Positions 42,791-50,475 of a stretch of 64,000 nucleotides of DNA are shown here, piece after piece. Made by a program: the position numbers and the translations under genes. This DNA comes from CAVQCX01 sp963775335 (GTDB taxonomy: Bacteria; Pseudomonadota; Gammaproteobacteria; Chromatiales; Chromatiaceae), in the NCBI GenBank assembly GCA_963775335.1, contig CAVZIJ010000003.1, positions 2,542,001-2,606,000 on the forward strand. The letters are read 5' to 3'. Numbering within the stretch: the first letter of the stretch is position 1; each line of letters opens with the position of its first letter. The notes beneath the pieces are model-generated. The model saw only the letters and a program-made list of their open reading frames with translations. It was not told the origin of the DNA and ran no database searches.

Positions 42791-45525
42791 CACTTGTCTC
42801 CTGTTTCCCTGCTGCTGTCGAGTCCGTTGTTTTGCTTGGATGCCTTTTGGTCAGCGGATCGCAAGAGGGCCTCCCACCAAGCGAGTCCCCAGGGCCCCCA
42901 GCGCCGCTGCAAGCGGGCGAAGCGCAAGGCTACTTCGCGCGCGCGGGCTTCGAGCACGGACGGTGGAGCCTCATCGCAGCCACGAGCGCAGATGGTCGGT
43001 CGGGCATTTCCGTGGTGAGCGGCGATGACATGCAGCACCAAATCTTGATGCTCTTCAGCGAGCTGTCTGAATTCGGGGTCACTTGCGGCATGAAACAGCG
43101 AGCCAAACTCGTGGCGGTAGCCGTCGAGCAAGGCTGGAGTGAGCGGTCCTTTGGTCTTGGCAAGCGCTTCGCCGCCAGCCGGTGCCCGGAACGCGCGTTG
43201 CCACCGAAGGGCCTTCTTTCCTTCGTCGTGGAGGCGCGCGGCAATTACCAGGATCTTGACGTACTCTTCAGGAAGGTCTAACCGCTCGCCGATGTCCCGC
43301 GCGTGCTGTGACGCCCAAGCCTGGTGCTCAGTCAGGGTTTGGTTGCGGCCGATCGAGCGGTCTTCTTCATTCGCTGCGTCGTCGCGCCACTTGTACACGA
43401 CCAGGGCGCCCAGTATGTCACCCTCTTCTGAGGCCTTGCAATTGAATCGGAAACGTTCCCGCCAGTTTGAATCGAAAGCGGGCTCATGGTCGCCATCCAG
43501 GACCTGGACCTGCCAGCGAATCGCGTGCCTTTCGGGATCGTGGTCGTCGTCGGACCAGCTTCGGCGGTCATCGGCCAGCCACTCTGGGCCGTCCGCATCG
43601 ACGCTAAGCGTCCCTTGTGTCGTGCAGCCACCGAGGTCGGCGGCCAAAATCAACGTCTTTCCGGTCAGCTCACGGATCAAGGCCTTTTTGTCGCGCGTTT
43701 CTAAGTCCTCTGGGGAATAGGCCTGGGCAAAATCTCCCGCACTTGTGAGGGTGATCGCAATAATCTGGGCCGATGCCTGATCGTCTGGGGGGGTGTCTGC
43801 TTTGTGTCTCCGCATCGAGAGCTTACGCAAGCGCGCAACCACCCACTCAACCACCCGGTAGGTTTGTGTCTCGAGTTGCTCCGTGACGTGGGGTGGGGCG
43901 GCCTCGAAATAGGCCTCCACATCGCCGGGCCAGCGGCGGTCGGTGCTCAAATGTGGTGTGCGGACCGGTAGAAAGCGTCTCCAGAGGACCACGGTCTGCG
44001 GCTCTTCCTGAATCCATCCGCGCAGCCAGGGAGCGACTTCCGGTCGTCCGGTGTGTTCGCGCAGGCTGGTCAGCGACCAGGCGTCGAGCAGGGGGCGGGT
44101 CAGCGCCGGGTGCAAGGGCGCAGGTGTCGTTGCGTGCGCGATCTGCTGCAGAAGGCTCGGCTCAGCCTCGGCCTTGAGCCGACGCAGAGCACCCGGACTG
44201 GCATCGACGCCGTGGGTGAGCGCTGGGAGGGTATCGAGCAGGGCGCGGGTGCTGCGATGAACGGCCTCCGGAGTAGGGCTGTTGGGTGGCGGTGGACCGG
44301 GGTCTATGACGATGATGCGGGCCTCTCCCGTACCGCGCCGATTGACCCGTCCCAGACGCTGAACCATACGCTCCCACGCCACCAGATCACAGACCATATG
44401 GTCGGCGTCGAGATCGACCCCGACCTCACCGGCCGAGGTGGCTACCAAAAAACGCGCCGATTTTGGCGAGACAGGAGTGTCGGCAAGGAAACCCATGGTC
44501 GCAAGTTGTTCGGCTGCCGCAACTCGCTCATAGCCACGGCGTGCGCCTCTGAACAGGCCCACGGCGTCGGCCGGCTCGTCCAGTGTGCCGAGGCCGGCAC
44601 TTTTCAGTTTTTGCATCAGAGCCGCTTGGACTTTCTCGGCCTGATCGCGTGAGTTGCAGTAAACCAGGCAGCGCAGCGCCGATCTGCCCTCGTCGGGCTG
44701 TTTCCATGCCTGCTCGGCCAGTTGCTCGATAAGCTTCTCGGCGGGCTTCTTTTCTTGTTTCTTCGGCTCGGTCTCCCCGACTTCTATGTCGACGATCATG
44801 AGGCTCTTGCGGGCATCGAGACGGTCTCGGGTCAGCGGTTGTGGGAGGTGGGGCTCGTCGAGATCTGTGTCTGAGAGGCGGAAGGTGTCGCCATGACGCG
44901 CTCGACCGGTTGCCGACAGCGAGAGCAGGTGTAATCGCGGCAGGAATCCCGGCCTCTCTTTGCCGCCCGGCCCGAGCTGTTGATCAGACCTTTCGATGGC
45001 TTCCAGTAGGCGCTCGAAAGGTGGCACCAAGTGAGCCTCATCGAGGACGATGAGGGTGTCGACTCCGAGCAGTCCTGCATGGTATGGACGCATTTTGCGG
45101 GAGACCCCATAGCCCTCGAACAGCAGGCGGGAGCCGACCATATCCACGGTACCGACGATGATGGCGGGTCGGGCGGGGTCGTCCAGCCATTCCCGGTTGT
45201 CGGCGAACTGTCCGCGGAGGGTCGAGATTGGAAACCGTTCGGACTCCGGCAGGCGATTACGTGTCTTCTCGACGAAAGCGGTCGCCTGATCCACAACTGC
45301 GCGCCGATCCACCACGTAGACGAGACGGAGCGGTTGCCGCTGACCGTCGCGGATGGCGATCAGCCAAAGTGCAATGACGGCCGTCTTGCCTAAGCCCGTG
45401 GGTATATCCACAGCGGCAGGAATCTGACCGCGAGCAAAATAATCCCGGAACAAACGCCATTGCCAGGACATAGGCTGGTGGCCGGTAAGCGTTTGAAACT
45501 CGCTCTGGAATCGCTCGAACTCCAT
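42790..45525 (-). CDS. cas3: Type I-G Cas3 helicase with C-terminal HD nuclease
   Basis: This is the interference nuclease-helicase recruited by the crRNA complex. The 911-residue product has Walker A DIPTGLGKTA (40-49), the motif II box VLDEAH (about 160), motif III SLSATG, and motif VI QRLGRVNRRG. Unlike most Cas3 proteins, the HD nuclease is at the C-terminus (ARLHDEGKKALRWQ, YRHEFGSLFH, AAHHGNARP), the domain order of the GSU0051 subgroup. The start is preceded by TTGAGGA. It begins 50 bp after the fic stop and is followed by overlapping csb3. Confidence 0.93.
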   Translation of the reverse strand: MEFERFQSEFQTLTGHQPMSWQWRLFRDYFARGQIPAAVDIPTGLGKTAVIALWLIAIRDGQRQPLRLVYVVDRRAVVDQATAFVEKTRNRLPESERFPISTLRGQFADNREWLDDPARPAIIVGTVDMVGSRLLFEGYGVSRKMRPYHAGLLGVDTLIVLDEAHLVPPFERLLEAIERSDQQLGPGGKERPGFLPRLHLLSLSATGRARHGDTFRLSDTDLDEPHLPQPLTRDRLDARKSLMIVDIEVGETEPKKQEKKPAEKLIEQLAEQAWKQPDEGRSALRCLVYCNSRDQAEKVQAALMQKLKSAGLGTLDEPADAVGLFRGARRGYERVAAAEQLATMGFLADTPVSPKSARFLVATSAGEVGVDLDADHMVCDLVAWERMVQRLGRVNRRGTGEARIIVIDPGPPPPNSPTPEAVHRSTRALLDTLPALTHGVDASPGALRRLKAEAEPSLLQQIAHATTPAPLHPALTRPLLDAWSLTSLREHTGRPEVAPWLRGWIQEEPQTVVLWRRFLPVRTPHLSTDRRWPGDVEAYFEAAPPHVTEQLETQTYRVVEWVVARLRKLSMRRHKADTPPDDQASAQIIAITLTSAGDFAQAYSPEDLETRDKKALIRELTGKTLILAADLGGCTTQGTLSVDADGPEWLADDRRSWSDDDHDPERHAIRWQVQVLDGDHEPAFDSNWRERFRFNCKASEEGDILGALVVYKWRDDAANEEDRSIGRNQTLTEHQAWASQHARDIGERLDLPEEYVKILVIAARLHDEGKKALRWQRAFRAPAGGEALAKTKGPLTPALLDGYRHEFGSLFHAASDPEFRQLAEEHQDLVLHVIAAHHGNARPTICARGCDEAPPSVLEARAREVALRFARLQRRWGPWGLAWWEALLRSADQKASKQNNGLDSSRETGDK

Positions 45526-45575
45526 CTTGCAGTCCTCAATCTATGTTCTTGAGCGGTCGACCTCATACCGTTCAT

Positions 45576-46142
45576 TCATGGGCCCTGCTCCTCCAGCCGT
45601 ACGCGCCAGTTCTTCGCCAAGGGGCGCCAGTCGCGCCGGTCGTCGGCACGTAACGTCGCCAAATAGACATCTGTGGGCGGCCCATAGGACGGAATGGGCT
45701 CGACAACCGGCAAATTGAGGCGCTGTAGCGGCAGGTCGATAAAGAGCCGCGTGGCGCGGCCGTTGAAATCCACAAAGGGATGGATGCTCAGCAGGCGTCC
45801 TTCCGCGAACGCGAGAAGTTCCAGCCAAGCCTCGTCGGGCTCCGGGGGGAGGTGCCGGATGCGTTCGCCCAAGTCGTTGCCATAGTCCCGCATCTTGGCT
45901 GCCACCTGCCAGGCATCGGGAGGCTCGTGCGTACCGACGATGACGTTAACCGTACGCCAACGGCCTGCGAGATGGGGAGTGAGATCTGCGCAGATGCGCC
46001 GATGCGGCCCCGGAATCAGGGTGTCGTCCAGCGGATATTCGGCGACCTCGCCGTTGGCGACGGCCACGGCAGTCCGCTCGACGCGGATCGCAAGATGGAA
46101 GGCCAGCTCGGCGTAGCTGATGACGCCGCGCGTGGTTTCTAT
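45576..46142 (-). CDS. Fic-domain protein (putative AMP-transferase toxin), start codon uncertain
   Basis: The catalytic loop is IHPFVDFNGRATRLF, a variant of HPFx(D/E)GNGR in which the first Gly is Phe, as in several small Fic proteins. The conserved catalytic His and Asn-Gly-Arg are kept. About 188 codons are open. The place where a coupled ATGA start would be expected reads ATAG: ATA 46142 overlaps the antitoxin's TAG. No ATG, GTG or TTG lies between there and the conserved YAELAFHL. Either AUA initiation, upstream translation by re-initiation, or a G-to-A loss is implied. cas3 follows by 50 bp on the same strand, so the two are probably cotranscribed. Confidence 0.7.
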   Translation of the reverse strand: METTRGVISYAELAFHLAIRVERTAVAVANGEVAEYPLDDTLIPGPHRRICADLTPHLAGRWRTVNVIVGTHEPPDAWQVAAKMRDYGNDLGERIRHLPPEPDEAWLELLAFAEGRLLSIHPFVDFNGRATRLFIDLPLQRLNLPVVEPIPSYGPPTDVYLATLRADDRRDWRPLAKNWRVRLEEQGP

Positions 46143-46327
46143 TTGGCGGGTGGCGTGAGCAGGCGTTGCAGCTCGCGTTCCAGCATTGCCCGATCCACCG
46201 GCTCGCCTTCGAAGGCCATGCTGCGCGCGACCTTCCCGGGAATGCGGCTCAGGCGTATTCTGCGTTGCTGCTCGGCGGTCAGGTTGCGCCAGCGTTGGAT
46301 GTTGATATTCCATTCCATAAACTGCAT
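46139..46327 (-). CDS. Fic antitoxin with SxxxEG inhibitory motif
   Basis: The product has 62 residues. The segment RSMAFEGEPVDRAMLERELQ contains SMAFEG, matching the [S/T]xxxE[G/N] motif of class I Fic antitoxins such as VbhA. In these the Glu blocks gamma-phosphate binding of ATP. The preceding basic helix (WRNLTAEQQRRIRLSRIPGK) is typical of these short proteins. It is immediately upstream of, and overlapping by four bases with, the Fic frame. The interpretation rests on the motif and the position. Confidence 0.7.
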   Translation of the reverse strand: MQFMEWNINIQRWRNLTAEQQRRIRLSRIPGKVARSMAFEGEPVDRAMLERELQRLLTPPAK

Positions 46328-46533
46328 TTTGGCTCATTGCCCGAGGTTGGGCAACCTGTCCGGCAGCGCAGGCGTGCCAATCGGCGACGCGAACGTGGGT
46401 TTCCGTCCACCCAGGAAGAAACGGCCTGTGCTGGTCCAGCGGGTCCCGCGTCCGGGTGGCCCAGGAGCCTCCTTGCTCGCCTTCGCCGTCGTCATCACCC
46501 GCACTTGGTCCCACAACCAGCTCCGAATCCTCC
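46328..46533. promoter_or_regulatory. Divergent promoter region between the Fic pair and the BrnA-like gene
   Basis: This 206-bp region separates divergent antitoxin genes and should hold both promoters. No clear -35/-10 pair or operator palindrome was found. One frame (QLRILHARTTTNQTAQRL) vaguely resembles the end of BrnT and may be its remnant. Confidence 0.3.
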
Positions 46534-46851
46534 ATGCCCGAACAACCACCAACCAGACGGCCCAAAGACTCCTTGCCGAGCTCCCAGACTGATTGGGAAC
46601 GGCTCGCCGAGCTGTCCGATGAGGACATAGACACATCCGACATCCCCGAGCCGACCCCGGAGCAACTCGCTCGCGCGGTGCTGCGCAAGGGGCCGAAGTC
46701 CGTCGACCCGAAGCACCAGGTGACCCGACGCCTCGACGCCGACGTGCTGGCGTGGCTCACAGCACAGGGCAAGGGGTACCAGAGCCGCATCAATGCCTTG
46801 CTGCGGGCATATATGGAGGCCCACCGCGAGCCGAACGGCCCACGCCGATAG
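46534..46851 (+). CDS. BrnA-like antitoxin
   Basis: The product has 105 residues from ATG 46534. It has the BrnA pattern DWERLAELSDEDIDTSDIPE, then a ribbon-helix-helix DNA-binding part (KHQVTRRLDADVLAWLTAQG, GKGYQSRINALLRAYMEAH). BrnA normally follows a brnT toxin gene. No intact BrnT frame is upstream, so this may be an orphan antitoxin or a repressor. It diverges from the Fic antitoxin gene. Confidence 0.7.
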   Translation: MPEQPPTRRPKDSLPSSQTDWERLAELSDEDIDTSDIPEPTPEQLARAVLRKGPKSVDPKHQVTRRLDADVLAWLTAQGKGYQSRINALLRAYMEAHREPNGPRR

Positions 46852-47538
46852 AAAGTCGATCGGCGCTCGATCCCGAACGAGATCGCAACGGCAGGTAAGG
46901 CCGAGCCCGGGTCCTGTGCTGTTCTCAGGGTCGGGAGAGGTTTCCGACAATGGAGCGAAGGGTCGCCCCCGCGACCTAGCCTGAGCCCACAGGCAGGCAC
47001 ACCATACGGTGACGCTTCGTGTCGCGGGGACTGGATGGGCAGAGCGCAGCGGTCTTGGCTACGCCGATCAACGCCGCGGCAGTCAGTCCGGCGACGCGCG
47101 GTTTCGGTGGGTCCCGCCCCATGCTCTCGCGCGCGACCAGCCAGCGGCTGGGCTGCGGGCAACCGTGTCTGGCAGTCCATCTCGCGCCTGTTCCTCCTGT
47201 CCTGAGGGCCCGTAACGGCCACCGGGCCGATCGGCTTCCAGCGCTATGGATAGCATGGGCACAGGCTCACAGACTGAGCCTGCGGAGAAAAACACGGTCT
47301 GGCGCGGCACCGCTCGGCGCGACACGGCGAATGAGGACCGAGCTCGGCACAGGGGCTGGCGGCTGGCGGCTGGCGGCTGGCGGCTGGCGGCTGGCGGCTG
47401 GCGGCTGGCGGCTGGCGGCTGGCGGCTGGCGGCACTCAGCATGCCATGCGCGAACAGCTCGCGCCGCGAGAGGCGAGGATCTGTGGGCGGCCGGGCGAGT
47501 CCCCGGAGACGGGACGACGGCCCGGGCGGCGCCGCCGG
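46852..47538. other. 687-bp gap at the right edge of the island
   Basis: No gene is supported. Open frames here are arginine/proline-rich or translate the heptamer repeat at 47354-47433. The remaining sequence shows no terminator or RNA structure that I can recognise. Confidence 0.4.
47354..47433. repeat. Heptamer tandem repeat (GGCTGGC)
   Basis: About 11.4 uninterrupted copies of the 7-mer GGCTGGC span 80 bp, in the gap between the BrnA-like gene and rsfS. It is non-coding and prone to copy-number change. Confidence 0.92.
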
Positions 47539-47907
47539 TCAGGCGCCGTCGCGAGCGGCGGGCTCCCTGGCGGCCGACGGCGGCTCATCCACCGACCAGA
47601 GCCGCTCGATCTGGTAGAAGTCGCGCACCTTGGGAAGCATCACGTGGACCACCACGCCGTTGAGATCGATCAGCGCCCACTCGCCCTGCTCGACGCCTTC
47701 CGTGCCGAGCGGGCGCTCCCCGGCCAGCTTCGCCTGAAAGGCCACCGCTTCGGCGACCGCCTTGACGTGCCGGTCGGAGGTGCCGCTGGCGATGACCATG
47801 AGGTCGGTGATGCTTGTCTTGCCCCGTACGTCGATCACGACAACGTCGCGGGCCTTCATATCATCCAATGCCTTGACGACCAGATCGCGTAACGCTTCCA
47901 CCTGCAT
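47539..47907 (-). CDS. rsfS: Ribosomal silencing factor RsfS
   Basis: This protein binds L14 and blocks 50S-30S joining in stationary phase. The 122-residue product starts MQVEALRDLVVKALDDMKAR. SITDLMVIASGTSDRHVKAVAEAV and GEWALIDLNGVVVHVM are family hallmarks. nadD lies 70 bp upstream on the same strand. rlmH, usually next, is displaced by the island. Confidence 0.95.
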   Translation of the reverse strand: MQVEALRDLVVKALDDMKARDVVVIDVRGKTSITDLMVIASGTSDRHVKAVAEAVAFQAKLAGERPLGTEGVEQGEWALIDLNGVVVHVMLPKVRDFYQIERLWSVDEPPSAAREPAARDGA

Positions 47908-47977
47908 CCAACTACCCGTCGCTCGAGGAAAACTCGCTGCCATCATAACCGATACGACCGGATCGGCCATGGCCGGA

Positions 47978-48610
47978 TCAGGGGGCAGCGTACAGACCTC
48001 GGTCGATGATGATCCGGGCGACCGTCTCGGGCAGCAGGAAGGCCGGACTGCGGCCCTCGAAGACCCGCCGACGGATATCGGTAGCGGAGATGTCGAGCTG
48101 AGTGACCGGAAAGAAGATCACGCGACCGCCGAGGGCGGTGCTCAGATCCGCAGGGACCTCGGCCAGGCGTCGCTGCACGAAGCCACGCAGCGACGGCTCC
48201 GCCGGCAAAGGTGCACCGGGGCGTTGCATGACCACGAGGTGCGCGAGACTGCTGATGTGCTCCGGCTCGTGCCAATCGAGAAACCCGTTGAAGGCATCGG
48301 CACCGATCAGGAGGCAAAGCGGCCGGTCGCTGAACTGGGCGCGTAGGGACTGCAGGGTATGAAGCGTGTATGAGGGCCCATCGCGGCGCAGCTCCCGGTC
48401 GTCGGCGATCAGCCCGGGGTGGCCCGCCACGGCGGCGCGGACCATCTCCAGGCGGATCTCCGGGGCCGTGGTTGGCTGCTCGCGGTGGACGGCCAGGCGC
48501 AAGGGCACGAAACGCAGCTGCTCCAGACCCAGCCCTTCGAAGACATCGAGCGCAGCGCGCAGGTGTCCGAAGTGGATGGGGTCGAAGGTCCCGCCGAGCA
48601 TGCCGATCAT
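47978..48610 (-). CDS. nadD: Nicotinate-nucleotide adenylyltransferase
   Basis: This enzyme makes deamido-NAD from nicotinate mononucleotide and ATP. The 210-residue product has the HxGH-type nucleotidyltransferase motif GGTFDPIHFGH (6-16) and ISATDIRRRVFEG in place of ISxTxxR. The length is normal. It is downstream of proA and upstream of rsfS, the common gammaproteobacterial order. Confidence 0.95.
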   Translation of the reverse strand: MIGMLGGTFDPIHFGHLRAALDVFEGLGLEQLRFVPLRLAVHREQPTTAPEIRLEMVRAAVAGHPGLIADDRELRRDGPSYTLHTLQSLRAQFSDRPLCLLIGADAFNGFLDWHEPEHISSLAHLVVMQRPGAPLPAEPSLRGFVQRRLAEVPADLSTALGGRVIFFPVTQLDISATDIRRRVFEGRSPAFLLPETVARIIIDRGLYAAP

Positions 48611-48924
48611 CGCGGCATTATGGCCCGGACCGCCGCTCCGCCCAACTCACGCCCTTTTTGCGTAGCGCGCTTTGCCACGGGCGCTCAGGGTCGCCCTCAC
48701 TACGGCCGTCGATTCTTTCACAACCCCTGAGGGACGGCGGGCGATCAGGGTGTGCGCCGCGGCTTCGATGCTGGGGGGCTCGGCGACATCGAGCTCGATC
48801 GTGGATCATGTGGAGCGGTTGCCCGAGCGGCCGCCTGCGGTGTTCGCGGCGCTCACGGAATAGAAGACAGGCGACCCGCCAAGGCGCCAAGGACGCCAAG
48901 AAAGGCAGGACGAGGAAGCTGAGC

Positions 48925-48978
48925 CACAGAGGTCACAGAGGTCACAGAGGTCACAGAGGTCACAGAGGTCACAGAGGG
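48925..48978. repeat. 9-bp tandem repeat (CACAGAGGT)
   Basis: Five exact copies of CACAGAGGT plus one ending GGG lie head to tail. About 15 bp on, CTCTGTGCTCTCTGTGGTTC complements them, so the transcript could fold. Confidence 0.9.
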
Positions 48979-49110
48979 ACGGAGTCTCTGTGCTCTCTGT
49001 GGTTCATCCCAGAACCGGCACATAGCCTCTCACCGGCGCCACCTCTGTGCTCCGCCGCTGTGCGCGCCTTCTTTCCCTGTCTACTCTCTCCTGTTTCGGT
49101 GCCTGTGGCG

Positions 49111-49135
49111 ATCGCGAGCTGGAGCTTGCTCCTAC
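49111..49135. repeat. Single GTAGGAGC-type REP element
   Basis: The sequence contains ATCGCGAGCTGGAGCTTGCT and ends CCTAC, the reverse form of GTAGGAGCAAGCTCCAGCTC. It is the same family as the pair at 8245-8315. Confidence 0.65.
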
Positions 49136-49159
49136 GATCTCCGTCTGCCGCCTACTGTC

Positions 49160-50431
49160 TCATCCCCTGACGTGCCCGTCCCCGAGCACGATGAACTTCA
49201 CGGAGGTCAGGCCTTCGAGTCCGACCGGGCCGCGGGCATGGAACTTGTCGGTCGAGATACCGATCTCGGCCCCCAAGCCGTACTCGAAACCATCGGCGAA
49301 CCGGGTCGATGCGTTGACCATGACCGAGCTGGAGTCCACCTCGCGCAGGAACCGCCGGGCCCGGGTGAAGCTCTCGGTAACGATCGCATCGGTATGCTGG
49401 GACCCGTAGCGCGTGATGTGCTCGATGGCCTCGTCCAGGTCCTTGACGACCCTCACGGCCAGGATCGGGGCCAGGTACTCCGCCCCCCAGTCCTCTTCGG
49501 TGGCGGCCAGGGCGTCGGGCACCAGCCGGCGCGTCGTCTCACAGCCCCGAAGCTCCACGCCCTTCTCTCGGTACATGCCGGCGAGCACCGGGAGGACATC
49601 CTCGGCGATGCCCTCGGCCACCAGCAGGGTCTCCATGGTGTTGCAGGTGCCGTAGCGCTGGGTCTTGGCGTTGAAGGCCACCTGGACAGCCTTCTCCAGG
49701 TCCGCCTCGTCGTCGATGTAGACGTGGCAGACTCCGTCCAGGTGCTTGATCACCGGCACCCGGGCCTCGCGGCTGATGCGCTCGATGAGCCCCTTGCCAC
49801 CACGGGGGATGATGACGTCCACGTACTCGGGCATGCTGATCAGGGACCCCACGGCGGCCCGGTCGGTGGTCGCAACCACCTGCACCGCATCCGCGGGCAG
49901 GCCGGCGGCCTCGAGGGCACGCTGGATGCTGCCGGCGATCGCCTGGTTGGAGTGGAAGGCCTCCGAGCCACCGCGCAGCACAGTAGCGTTGCCCGCCTTG
50001 AGGCAGAGTGCGGCGGCGTCGGCAGTGACGTTCGGCCGCGATTCGTAGATGATGCCGACCACCCCCAGGGGCACCCGCATGCGCCCGACCTGGATGCCGC
50101 TGGGACGGAAGCTCATGTCGAAGATCTGCCCGACGGGGTCCGGCAGCGCCTCTACCTGCCGCAGCCCCTCAACCATGGCGCCCACCCGGGCCGGGCTCAG
50201 GCTGAGGCGATCGAGCAGCGCGCCGTCCAGCCCTTTGGCCTCGCCCTCGGCGAGGTCCCGCCGGTTCGCCTCGATGAGCGCTTTCTGGTGACCGTCGATG
50301 TCCGCGGCGATGGCGTGCAGGGCGCGGTTCTTCTGGGCCGTGCTGGCCGCGGCCAAGGTCCGGGAGGCCTGGCGGGCTCGCCGGCCGAGACCGGCCATGT
50401 AGGCGGCAATATCGCTGGTCGCATCGGACAT
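49160..50431 (-). CDS. proA: Gamma-glutamyl phosphate reductase
   Basis: This is the second step of proline synthesis, reducing glutamyl-5-phosphate to the semialdehyde. The 423-residue product starts MSDATSDIAAYMAGLGRRAR at 50431; three codons further upstream there is another ATG. It has VPLGVVGIIYESRPNVTADA, the catalytic Cys in QRYGTCNTMETLL, and the C-terminal GPVGLEGLTSVKF. It lies 44 bp downstream of holA. Confidence 0.96.
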   Translation of the reverse strand: MSDATSDIAAYMAGLGRRARQASRTLAAASTAQKNRALHAIAADIDGHQKALIEANRRDLAEGEAKGLDGALLDRLSLSPARVGAMVEGLRQVEALPDPVGQIFDMSFRPSGIQVGRMRVPLGVVGIIYESRPNVTADAAALCLKAGNATVLRGGSEAFHSNQAIAGSIQRALEAAGLPADAVQVVATTDRAAVGSLISMPEYVDVIIPRGGKGLIERISREARVPVIKHLDGVCHVYIDDEADLEKAVQVAFNAKTQRYGTCNTMETLLVAEGIAEDVLPVLAGMYREKGVELRGCETTRRLVPDALAATEEDWGAEYLAPILAVRVVKDLDEAIEHITRYGSQHTDAIVTESFTRARRFLREVDSSSVMVNASTRFADGFEYGLGAEIGISTDKFHARGPVGLEGLTSVKFIVLGDGHVRG

Positions 50432-50475
50432 GGTCTGCACCGTCGTGCCTGGGAAAAGTTACCGATTCTAGCAAA

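Larger units (their letters stand above)
48611..49159. other. Intergenic region with short repeats
   Basis: This 549-bp gap interrupts the otherwise tight proA-nadD spacing. It holds a CGCCAAGG-type direct repeat run, the 9-mer repeat at 48925-48978, an inverted CTCTGTG/CACAGAG echo, and a REP element at 49111. No coding frame is convincing. Confidence 0.5.

Noticed and set aside
46328..46592. Intact BrnT toxin upstream of the BrnA-like gene
   Set aside because: Only a faint resemblance to the BrnT end is present, with no N-terminal FEWDExKxxxNxxKHGV pattern in any frame.
47019..47663. Open frames translating to GWRLAAGGWRLAA repeats
   Set aside because: They are produced by the GGCTGGC heptamer, with no start context or family match, and one runs antisense through rsfS.
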